Under the pieces are notes generated by a model, which was given only the letters and a program-made list of their open reading frames with translations, ran no database searches and was not told where the DNA came from. The translations under genes were made by a program, and so were the position numbers. Positions 43,005 to 50,652 of a DNA stretch of 64,000 nt are shown here, piece after piece. The DNA comes from Nakamurella sp040546275 (GTDB lineage: Bacteria; Actinomycetota; Actinomycetes; Mycobacteriales; Nakamurellaceae). Each line of letters begins with the position of its first letter. Position 1 is the stretch's first letter. The DNA lies in assembly GCF_040546275.1 (NCBI RefSeq), contig NZ_JBEPNO010000013.1, forward strand, positions 62,001 through 126,000. Direction: 5' to 3'.

Positions 43005-44018
43005 ATGCAAGCCGCTGTCGTCAAGGAGTTCCACGCCCCCCTCGAGATCCAGGAATTGCCGATCCCGGAACCGGGACCCGGTCAGGTCCTGGTCCGGATC
43101 GAGTTCAGCGGGCTGTGCCACACCGACATCCATGCCGCCAACGGCGACTGGCCGGCCAAGCCGACGCCGCCGTTCATCCCAGGCCACGAGGGAATCGGGC
43201 GCGTCGAGAAACTGGGCGCCGGAGTCATCGCGCCCGCCATCGGCGACCGGGTGGCCATCGCGTGGCTCGGATCCGCCTGCGGACACTGCCGATACTGCAT
43301 CGACGGGTGGGAGACGCTGTGCGAGCAGCAGCAGAACTCCGGCTACTCGGTCGACGGTACCTTCGCCGACTACGTGGTGGTTGCAGCAGCTTTCGCCTGC
43401 CCGGTGCCCGACGGAGTCTCCTCCCGGGATGCTGCGCCGCTGACGTGTGCCGGCGTCACCACCTACAAGGCGGTCAAGGTGGCGAAGGTGGCCCCGGCCG
43501 AAACGGTGGCCGTCTTCGGGATCGGCGGACTCGGTCATCTGGCCGTGCAGTATGCGCGGATCGCCGGCGGCTTCGTCATCGCGGTCGACATCCAGGACGA
43601 CAAGCTCGCGATGGCCACCGAACTCGGCGCCGACCACGTGGTCAACGCCCGGACCGCGGATCCGGTCGCTGCCATCCAGGCCCTCGGTGGGGCCGACGTC
43701 GCCATCGCCCTGGCCGCGTCACCGGCCTCGTTCGACCAGGCCTTCCGGTCGCTCCGGCGCGGCGGCCGGCTCGTCTGCGTCGCCCTCCCGGCTGACGACG
43801 GCGTGCTCACCATTCCGATCTTCGATGCGGTGATCGGCGGCAAGTCCGTCATCGGTTCCATCGTCGGCAATCGCAACGACCTCGCCGATGTGTTCGCGCT
43901 GCATGCCGCCGGACGGACGAAGGTCATCATCGCCGACCGGAAACTCGACCAGGTCAACGAATCCATCGCCGACGTGGTGTCCGGCCGCATCGCGGCCAGG
44001 GTGGTGTTCCAACTGTGA
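43005..44018 (+). CDS. adhP: Zinc-dependent alcohol dehydrogenase (AdhP-type)
   Basis: This 337-residue MDR alcohol dehydrogenase has catalytic zinc ligands in GLCHTDIHAANGDWP and GHEGIG. The structural zinc site is CGHCRYCIDGWETLC, and the NAD motif is VFGIGGLGHLAVQYA. AdhP-type enzymes interconvert ethanol and acetaldehyde or similar short alcohols with NAD(H). GAGGAG precedes the ATG by six bases. It overlaps the flavodoxin-like gene by 4 nt and is divergent from acg. Location suggests NADH disposal at low oxygen. Confidence 0.9.
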   Translation: MQAAVVKEFHAPLEIQELPIPEPGPGQVLVRIEFSGLCHTDIHAANGDWPAKPTPPFIPGHEGIGRVEKLGAGVIAPAIGDRVAIAWLGSACGHCRYCIDGWETLCEQQQNSGYSVDGTFADYVVVAAAFACPVPDGVSSRDAAPLTCAGVTTYKAVKVAKVAPAETVAVFGIGGLGHLAVQYARIAGGFVIAVDIQDDKLAMATELGADHVVNARTADPVAAIQALGGADVAIALAASPASFDQAFRSLRRGGRLVCVALPADDGVLTIPIFDAVIGGKSVIGSIVGNRNDLADVFALHAAGRTKVIIADRKLDQVNESIADVVSGRIAARVVFQL

Positions 44019-44527
44019 CCACGAGGAAGATCCTCGTCGCCTATGCGAGCAAATCCGGCTCGACCCGTGAAGTCGCCGAGACGATTGCCGAGGAACTCCG
44101 ACTATCCGAATTCGACGTCACCGTTCACGACGCCGAGGAACTGCAGGACCTGTCCGGCTATGACGCCGCGGTGATCGGCAGCGCCCTGTACTCCTTCCGC
44201 TGGCGGCCCGCGGCGATCAACCTGCTGAAGGGTCAGGTCAAGTCGGGCGGGAAGATGCCTCTCTGGCTCTTCCAGACCGGACCTCTCGAGAAGGTTGCCG
44301 ATGGCAGCGGTGTCGGGACGCCCGGCAAGGTGCACCGACTGGCCTCCGCCGCCGGAGCCGCCCCACCGACCACCTTCGGTGGACGCATCGAACCCGGGAC
44401 GGCCCAGGGCTTCATGGCCAGGAAGATGGCCACCGGCCCGAAAGCCGGCGACTACCGGGACTTCCCGCAGATCCGCCGCTGGGCCGACGGAATAGCAGCA
44501 CAACTGGCGATCCCCACCCGGCGCTGA
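44015..44527 (+). CDS. Flavodoxin-domain protein (HemG-like)
   Basis: This 170-residue protein starts with KILVAYASKSGSTREVAETIAEEL, the FMN phosphate-binding loop of flavodoxins (SKSGST). DYDAAVIGSALYSFRWR-like sequence (YDAAVIGSALYSFRWRPAA) follows, similar to HemG-type and flavodoxin_5 proteins. GTG overlaps the adhP stop. The segment after residue ~110 (EPGTAQGFMARKMATG) is typical of these proteins in actinobacterial redox loci. It probably moves electrons; its partner is unknown. Confidence 0.83.
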   Translation: MTTRKILVAYASKSGSTREVAETIAEELRLSEFDVTVHDAEELQDLSGYDAAVIGSALYSFRWRPAAINLLKGQVKSGGKMPLWLFQTGPLEKVADGSGVGTPGKVHRLASAAGAAPPTTFGGRIEPGTAQGFMARKMATGPKAGDYRDFPQIRRWADGIAAQLAIPTRR

Positions 44528-44583
44528 GCATTCTGTCGGCCATTTCCGCACACGAAGGTCAATGACGGTGGTCGCACCGTGCC

Positions 44584-44597
44584 GGGACCTTGTGCCC
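44584..44597. promoter_or_regulatory. Repeated 14-bp motif D upstream of cydA (DosR-like)
   Basis: GGGACCTTGTGCCC lies 87 bp before the cydA start and agrees with 12 of 14 bases of motif C. GGGAC is the exact DosR half-site; the other half is degenerate. Rex, the known regulator of cydABCD in Streptomyces, binds TGTGAAC-type sites and is an alternative, but a second Rex half-site is missing. Confidence 0.45.
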
Positions 44598-44683
44598 TGT
44601 TCGCCCCGGCCCTGTTGGCCGAATCTGTAGTAGCCGATCCGCGCCGCGGTCGGATCTTCACCGATCGAGGAGGACCAGTCGTC

Positions 44684-46165
44684 ATGGACTCACTGGCGTT
44701 GGCCCGGTGGCAGTTCGGCATCACCACCGTGTATCACTACCTGTTCGTCCCGGTGTCGATCGGATTGGCCCTGTTCCTCGCCGTTCTCGAGACTGCCTGG
44801 GTGCGCACCCGCAGTCCCCGTTATCTCCAGGCGGTGAAGTTCTTCTCCAAACTCTTCCTGATCAACTTCGCCATCGGGGTGGTCACCGGAATCGTGCAGG
44901 AATTCCAGTTCGGGATGAACTGGTCCAGCTACTCACGTTTCGTCGGTGACGTCTTCGGTGCCCCGCTCGCGATGGAAGCATTGCTGGCGTTCTTCATCGA
45001 ATCGACCTTCCTCGGGCTGTGGCTCTTCGGCTGGGACAAGCTCTCCCCGCGACTGCACCTGACCTGCATGTGGTTGGTGGCCTTCGGTACGATTGCGTCG
45101 GCCTATTTCATCCTGGCCGCGAACTCCTTCATGCAGCATCCGGTCGGGATCGTGATGGACCCGACCACCGGACGGCCGCGGCTGACCGACATCGGTGCGG
45201 TGCTCTTCCAGAAACTCCAGCTGATCACCTTCGCCCACGTCGTCCTGGCCTGCGTGCTGACCGGAGCGGTGCTGATCACCGGGATTTCGGCCTGGTTCCT
45301 GATGCACCGGCGTGACGTCGAGATGTTCCGGACCTGCCTCCGCCTCGGGCTCGTCGGCATGCTGATCGGGTCCGTGGCCGTCCTGGTCTCCGGCGATCTC
45401 CAGGGCAAGGTGATGACCGAGGTCCAGCCGATGAAGATGGCTGCAGCAGAGGCACTCTACGACGACGCCCAGCCGGCTTCCTTCTCGCTGATCAGCATCG
45501 GATCCCTGGACGGGGGGCACGAGGTCTGGGCCATCAGGGTTCCCGGTGTGCTCTCCTTCATGGCCACCGGATCCGTCGACGGCAAGGTCGAGGGGATCAA
45601 CACCATCCAGGCGCGGGAGCAGGCCGCCTACGGTCCCGGCGACTACCGTCCCGACATCCCTCTGACGTACTGGATGTTCCGGCTGATGATGGGCGCCGGC
45701 TTCGTGTTGCTGCTGGTGTCGATCGTCGGCCTGTGGCTGACCCGGCGTGGCCGGTTGCCGACCGGGCGGTGGGTGTGGCGGCTGGCCACGATCGCCGTCG
45801 TCGGCCCGTTCGTCGGCAACGCCACGGGGTGGATCTTCACCGAGATGGGCCGCCAGCCCTGGACTGTGGTCGGTCTCTACAAGACGGCGGACTCGGTCTC
45901 CCCCACCGTCCCGGCCGGACTCGTTCTCACGTCGCTGATCGTCTTCACGCTCCTCTACGGGATTCTGGCGGTGATCGAGGGGCGCCTGTTCGTGAAGTTC
46001 ACGAAGGCCGGGCCGCCCAGCATCGTCGAGGCCCTGCAATCCATTGCGCACCAACCGTTCGGCGGTGGACCCGATGATCCTACGACTCCGGTGGCCACCG
46101 ATGGCGCTCCAGCCGACGTGCAGGCGGACGACGACGTCGACCGACCGCTGACGTTCGCGTACTGA
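44684..46165 (+). CDS. cydA: Cytochrome bd ubiquinol/menaquinol oxidase subunit I
   Basis: This subunit of about 493 residues has nine or more membrane helices. It has the early heme ligand in TTVYHYLFVPVS (His ~18), glutamates in MEALLAFFIESTFLG, the second His in TFAHVVLA, and the quinol-side motif GRQPWTVVGLYKTADSVSP. The quinol-binding loop is of the short type. It oxidises menaquinol and reduces O2 with high affinity. ATG at 44684 has GAGGAGG upstream; an earlier frame start lacks this. The C-terminal ~50 residues are Asp/Pro-rich. Confidence 0.95.
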   Translation: MDSLALARWQFGITTVYHYLFVPVSIGLALFLAVLETAWVRTRSPRYLQAVKFFSKLFLINFAIGVVTGIVQEFQFGMNWSSYSRFVGDVFGAPLAMEALLAFFIESTFLGLWLFGWDKLSPRLHLTCMWLVAFGTIASAYFILAANSFMQHPVGIVMDPTTGRPRLTDIGAVLFQKLQLITFAHVVLACVLTGAVLITGISAWFLMHRRDVEMFRTCLRLGLVGMLIGSVAVLVSGDLQGKVMTEVQPMKMAAAEALYDDAQPASFSLISIGSLDGGHEVWAIRVPGVLSFMATGSVDGKVEGINTIQAREQAAYGPGDYRPDIPLTYWMFRLMMGAGFVLLLVSIVGLWLTRRGRLPTGRWVWRLATIAVVGPFVGNATGWIFTEMGRQPWTVVGLYKTADSVSPTVPAGLVLTSLIVFTLLYGILAVIEGRLFVKFTKAGPPSIVEALQSIAHQPFGGGPDDPTTPVATDGAPADVQADDDVDRPLTFAY

Positions 46166-46187
46166 ACCGGAAGAGGAATCGAACATC

Positions 46188-47216
46188 ATGTGGCTCAACG
46201 AGATCTGGTTCGTCTTGATCGCGGTGCTCTGGATCGGCTTCTTCGTGCTCGACGGTTTCGACTTCGGTGTCGGTGCCCTCCTCCGGGTCGTCGGCAAGGA
46301 CGAACGGGGGCGCCGCGTCCTCATCAACACCATCGGGCCGGTGTGGGACGGCAACGAGGTGTGGCTGCTGACCGCCGGCGGCGCGACCTTCGCCGCCTTC
46401 CCGCAGTGGTACGCCACCCTCTTCTCCGGCTTCTACCTGCCGCTGCTGCTGATCCTGGTCTGCCTGATCGTCCGTGGGGTCGCGTTCGAATACCGCGTCA
46501 AGGGCACGACCGACCTCTGGCGACGGAACTGGGACTGGGCCATCCAGACCTGCTCGATCGTCACGCCGCTGCTGCTGGGAGTGGCTTTCGGCAACATGGT
46601 GGAGGGTGTCCCACTGGACGCGAACCACGAGTACGTCGGGGGATTCTTCAATCTCCTCAATCCCTTTGCGCTGCTGACCGGCATCACGCTGCTGGTGATC
46701 TGCGTGACCCACGGCGCCGTCTTCCTCGCCTTGAAGACCCGCGGCGAGGTGCGCGACCGGGCCAAGGCTCTGGCCCTGAAGGTCGGCGCCGCTGCAGTGC
46801 TGCTGCTGGTGGCCGACGCCATCTGGCAACTATCGATCCGAGGCAATCTGACCGCTGCGGCCGTCGCGGCCGTCGCCGTGTTGTCACTTGCCGGTGGGTG
46901 GCTGGCCACCAGGGCCGGCCGTGACGGCTGGGCCTTCGTCGGGACCGCCGGTTCGATCCTGGCTCTGGTCGCCGGATGGTTCGTCTCGCTGCACCCGGAC
47001 GTGATGCCGTCGAACCTGGATCCGGGGTATTCGCTCAACCTGACGAACGCGGCCTCCAGCCACTACACGCTGACCGTGATGAGCTGGGTGGCGTTGTGCC
47101 TGGTGCCGTTCGTGGTGGCTTACCAGGCGTGGAGCTACTGGGTGTTCCGGAAGCGGATCTCGACGGCGAACATCCCCCTGCCGACCGCCGATCCAGCGCT
47201 CACCGGTCTGCGGTGA
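46188..47216 (+). CDS. cydB: Cytochrome bd oxidase subunit II
   Basis: This 342-residue partner of CydA begins MWLNEIWFVLIAVLWIGFF and has VLDGFDFGVGAL, PVWDGNEVWLLTAGGATFAAFP and about eight to nine membrane helices, all standard for CydB. GGAAGAGGAA precedes the ATG, 22 bp after cydA. It overlaps cydD by 4 nt. Confidence 0.95.
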   Translation: MWLNEIWFVLIAVLWIGFFVLDGFDFGVGALLRVVGKDERGRRVLINTIGPVWDGNEVWLLTAGGATFAAFPQWYATLFSGFYLPLLLILVCLIVRGVAFEYRVKGTTDLWRRNWDWAIQTCSIVTPLLLGVAFGNMVEGVPLDANHEYVGGFFNLLNPFALLTGITLLVICVTHGAVFLALKTRGEVRDRAKALALKVGAAAVLLLVADAIWQLSIRGNLTAAAVAAVAVLSLAGGWLATRAGRDGWAFVGTAGSILALVAGWFVSLHPDVMPSNLDPGYSLNLTNAASSHYTLTVMSWVALCLVPFVVAYQAWSYWVFRKRISTANIPLPTADPALTGLR

Positions 47217-48874
47217 AACCCCTTGACCCGCGGCTGATCCGACGGGCTGCCGGGGTCCGTGGACTGCTGGCCGTCTCGGTGCTGCTCGGCCTGGCCACGG
47301 CAACGGCAGTCGTCGCCCAGGCGGTGCTGCTGGCCGGCATCCTGGGCGACGTCATCGTGGGCGGCAGCTCGCTGTCGAAGGTCGCCTCCGGTGTCCTGGC
47401 CGTGACGCTGGTCGTCCTCGCGCGCGCCGGCCTGGCCTGGGCGACGGAGGAACTGGCCCGCCGCAGCGCCGCAGCGGTGGTCATCGGTCTGCGCCGCGAC
47501 GCACTCGTCCATGCCGCCGAGCTCGGACCGCGCTGGCGATCCGGTGCCCACGGCGGTGAGTTGGCCGTCCTGATCGGCAGCGGGCTGGACTCGTTGCACG
47601 ACTACCTCGCCCGCTACCTGCCGCAACTGGTCCTCGCCACCATGGTGCCCATCGCCCTTGTCGTCTATCTTGCGGTCACCGACCTCACGAGCGGCGTCAT
47701 CGTGGCGCTGACGCTCCCACTCATCCCGGTCTTCATGGCGTTGATCGGTTGGTACACCCAGCGGCGGACGACGGCGAAGCTGACCGCCCTGACCCGGCTG
47801 GCCGGTCATTTCCTCGACGTCGTGGCCGGGCTTCCGACGCTGAAGGTCTTCGGACGGGCCAGCGTCCAGGCGGCGGCGGTGCGGCGGATCACCGGGAACT
47901 ACCGACGGGCGACCATGGGCACGCTGAAGGTCGCCTTTCTCTCGTCGATGGTGCTGGAGCTGCTGGCCTCCCTGTCTGTTGCCCTCGTCGCCGTCTCCAT
48001 CGGCCTGCGGCTGGTTTCCGGACATCTCACGCTGCAGATCGGACTGACCGTCCTGATCCTGGCTCCCGAGGCCTACCTTCCGCTGCGCGCCCTCGGCACC
48101 CAGTTCCACGCTGCCGCAGACGGGGTCGCGGCCACCGGGAAGGTACTGGACCTGCTGGACACCCCGCTGCCGATGTCGGGGGCGCGCACCCTGGCAGGTC
48201 CGCTCTCCCTCCAACTCGTCGACGTCACCATCGGCGAACCCGGTGAACGGGGAACCGTCGGCCCCCTGACGTTGACCGTCCCGGCCGGCCGGATCACCGT
48301 GGTCACCGGCCCCAGCGGGGTCGGGAAGACCACCCTGCTCGCTGTTCTCGCCGGAGTGACCCGGCCGACGGCCGGAACGGTCACCGTCATCACCGGATCG
48401 TCCGCGGTGGACCTCGTCGACGCCCAGATGTCCTCATGGCGCGACAAACTGGCGTGGTCCGGGCAACGGCCGGTGCTGCGGTCCGGCACCATCCGCGACA
48501 ATCTCGAGGCTCCGGACGCCGATGACGACGAAATGTACCGGGCCCTGATCGCCTGTGCCGCAGACGATGTCGTCGACGCTCTCCCCGACGGTCTGAACAC
48601 CGAGCTCGGACAGGACGGTGGCGGTCTGAGCGAAGGGCAGCGGCAACGCCTATGCCTGGCCCGTGCCGTCCTCAAGGCGCGCACCGCGGAACTGGTGCTC
48701 CTGGACGAGCCGACCTCAGCTCTCGACACCACCACCGAGCTGCGGGTGCTGGCCGGCCTCGGTCGCGCCCTGACCGGACGGACCGTGGTGCTGGTCAGCC
48801 ATCGGAGCGCTCCGCTGGCGATCGCCGATCTGGTCGTCGATCTGCAGCCGCGCCACGCCGAAGCGGTCACCTGA
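47213..48874 (+). CDS. cydD: Thiol reductant ABC exporter subunit CydD
   Basis: This protein of about 553 residues has an N-terminal six-helix ABC membrane domain and a C-terminal ATPase with Walker A GPSGVGKTTLLAVL. The signature is GGLSEGQRQRL (SEGQ instead of SGGQ), and Walker B is LVLLDEPTSALD. CydDC exports glutathione/cysteine-type thiols and is needed to assemble cytochrome bd. GTG at 47213 overlaps the cydB stop. Gene order in the operon is cydA-cydB-cydD-cydC. Confidence 0.92.
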   Translation: MKPLDPRLIRRAAGVRGLLAVSVLLGLATATAVVAQAVLLAGILGDVIVGGSSLSKVASGVLAVTLVVLARAGLAWATEELARRSAAAVVIGLRRDALVHAAELGPRWRSGAHGGELAVLIGSGLDSLHDYLARYLPQLVLATMVPIALVVYLAVTDLTSGVIVALTLPLIPVFMALIGWYTQRRTTAKLTALTRLAGHFLDVVAGLPTLKVFGRASVQAAAVRRITGNYRRATMGTLKVAFLSSMVLELLASLSVALVAVSIGLRLVSGHLTLQIGLTVLILAPEAYLPLRALGTQFHAAADGVAATGKVLDLLDTPLPMSGARTLAGPLSLQLVDVTIGEPGERGTVGPLTLTVPAGRITVVTGPSGVGKTTLLAVLAGVTRPTAGTVTVITGSSAVDLVDAQMSSWRDKLAWSGQRPVLRSGTIRDNLEAPDADDDEMYRALIACAADDVVDALPDGLNTELGQDGGGLSEGQRQRLCLARAVLKARTAELVLLDEPTSALDTTTELRVLAGLGRALTGRTVVLVSHRSAPLAIADLVVDLQPRHAEAVT

Positions 48875-50652
48875 TGAGCGACCACACCGGTCCCGGACGT
48901 CCCGACCACTTCGGGGGCGGGACGAAACCCGCTGCCGGGTCGGTGATCTGGCTGTTGCGCCTAGCGGTCGGCGTCCGGGGCAGGCTGCTGACGGCTGTGC
49001 TGCTCGGCAGCCTCGCATCCGCGTGCGGTGTCGCTCTGATGGCCACCTCGGCCTGGCTGATCGCGCGTGCCGCACAACATCCGCCCGTGTTGTATCTGAT
49101 GGTCGCCATCGTCGCCGTGCGGACCTTCGGACTCGGCCGCGGCGTTCTCCGCTACGCCGAACGCCTGACCTCGCACGATGCGGCGTTCCGACTGCTCGCC
49201 GGCTTGCGCGAACGCCTCATCGCGCACCTCGCGCTGATCGCACCCGGCGGCCTGCAGATCTGGCGCCGCGGAGACCTGCTGACCCGGGTCGGCACCGATG
49301 TCGACGACGTCGGCGACGGGTACCTGCGGGGTCTGCTGCCGTTGGCCGTGTCCGTGGTGGTGGGCGGCGGTGCGGTCGCCCTGACCGCAGCGATCCTGCC
49401 GGCCGCCGGTCTCGCGCTCGCCATGGCCCTGCTCCTGGCGTGCGTGCTCGCGCCGCTCCGGTCCGCCCGGCACAGCGCCCGTCAGGAGACCACGATCGTC
49501 GATCTCCGCGGTCGGCGGGGCCAGCTGATCGGCGACCTGCTCGACGAGATGACCGACGTCACCGCCGGTGGCCTGCTCGGCGCAAGGCTGGCGCAGATCG
49601 ACAAGCTGGAAACCCATCTGCGGGCGACGTCCGCCCGCTCCGCCCGGACGGCCGGAATCGCCTCCGCCACTGCAGTTCTCGCCATGGGTGCGGCGGTCGT
49701 ATCCGCGCTGCTGTTCGGGGTTCCGGCCGTCCGGAGTGGGCACCTGGCCGCCGTTCTGCTCGCCGTCGTGGTACTCACGCCACTGGCCCTGACCGACACC
49801 GTCCAGTCGGTGGGGGTCGCCGCCGCGACCCTGCAGAGATCCGCGGCAGCCGCCCGGCGGCTGGCCGACGTGCTGGCCACTCCCCCGGTCACCACCGCAC
49901 CGATCCACCCGAAGCCGTTGCGACACCGCACCTTCGGGCCGACGATTGCCCTGCACGACGTCTCGGCGCGATGGCCGGGGGCCGATCACGACGCTTTCAC
50001 CCACCTCGACCTGACCCTGGCGCCGGGGAAACGCGTGGTCATCCTCGGGCCATCCGGGTCCGGCAAGTCCACCCTGCTGGCGGTGCTGCTCGGATTCCTG
50101 CCGATCAGCTCCGGCCGGATCACCGTGGACGGCGTCGATCTCGGCCAGCTCGACGCCGCCGACGCGCGCACCCTCTTCGCCTGGTGCGACCAGCAGCCGT
50201 ACCTCTTCGACTCCACCCTGGCCGAGAACATCCGACTGGCGAGGCCGACGGCGCAGGACGCGCAGATCGCCGGCACCCTCGAATCCGCCGGCGCCGGGGA
50301 CTGGCTGCGGAGTCTGCCCCTGGGTCTCGCCACCCCGGTCGGGGAACACGGCCGGGCGGTCTCGGGCGGGCAGCGCCAGCGGATCGCGCTGGCCAGGGCG
50401 TTTCTCGCCAACCGGCCGATCGTGCTGGCCGACGAACCCACCGCCCACCTGGACGCCCCGACGGCAGATGCGATCACCGCACTGTTGATGAAACCGGACC
50501 CGCAGCGGTGCACGGTCCTGGTCACCCATCGCGAGCAGGATGCCGATCTGGGCGACGAGATCGTTCGACTGGAGCCGACCCGGCCCGCGGCCCGTCCGGC
50601 GGCACCGAAGGCGGTACCTGCTGTCAGCCCGTCCGATCAGTTGACCAGGTAG
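48874..50652 (+). CDS. cydC: Thiol reductant ABC exporter subunit CydC
   Basis: This protein of about 592 residues is an ABC exporter half with an N-terminal membrane domain (SACGVALMATSAWLIARAA is typical of CydC) and a C-terminal ATPase: Walker A GPSGSGKSTLLAVL, signature VSGGQRQRIALARAF and Walker B PIVLADEPTAHLD. It forms the heterodimer with CydD. The ATG overlaps the cydD stop by 1 nt. The last 16 bases overlap the end of the convergent RCC1 gene. Confidence 0.92.
   Translation: MSDHTGPGRPDHFGGGTKPAAGSVIWLLRLAVGVRGRLLTAVLLGSLASACGVALMATSAWLIARAAQHPPVLYLMVAIVAVRTFGLGRGVLRYAERLTSHDAAFRLLAGLRERLIAHLALIAPGGLQIWRRGDLLTRVGTDVDDVGDGYLRGLLPLAVSVVVGGGAVALTAAILPAAGLALAMALLLACVLAPLRSARHSARQETTIVDLRGRRGQLIGDLLDEMTDVTAGGLLGARLAQIDKLETHLRATSARSARTAGIASATAVLAMGAAVVSALLFGVPAVRSGHLAAVLLAVVVLTPLALTDTVQSVGVAAATLQRSAAAARRLADVLATPPVTTAPIHPKPLRHRTFGPTIALHDVSARWPGADHDAFTHLDLTLAPGKRVVILGPSGSGKSTLLAVLLGFLPISSGRITVDGVDLGQLDAADARTLFAWCDQQPYLFDSTLAENIRLARPTAQDAQIAGTLESAGAGDWLRSLPLGLATPVGEHGRAVSGGQRQRIALARAFLANRPIVLADEPTAHLDAPTADAITALLMKPDPQRCTVLVTHREQDADLGDEIVRLEPTRPAARPAAPKAVPAVSPSDQLTR

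Noticed and set aside
44584..44605. Rex operator before cydA
   Set aside because: TTGTG is present but the matching CACAA half at the right distance is missing. It is kept only as an alternative to the DosR-like reading.
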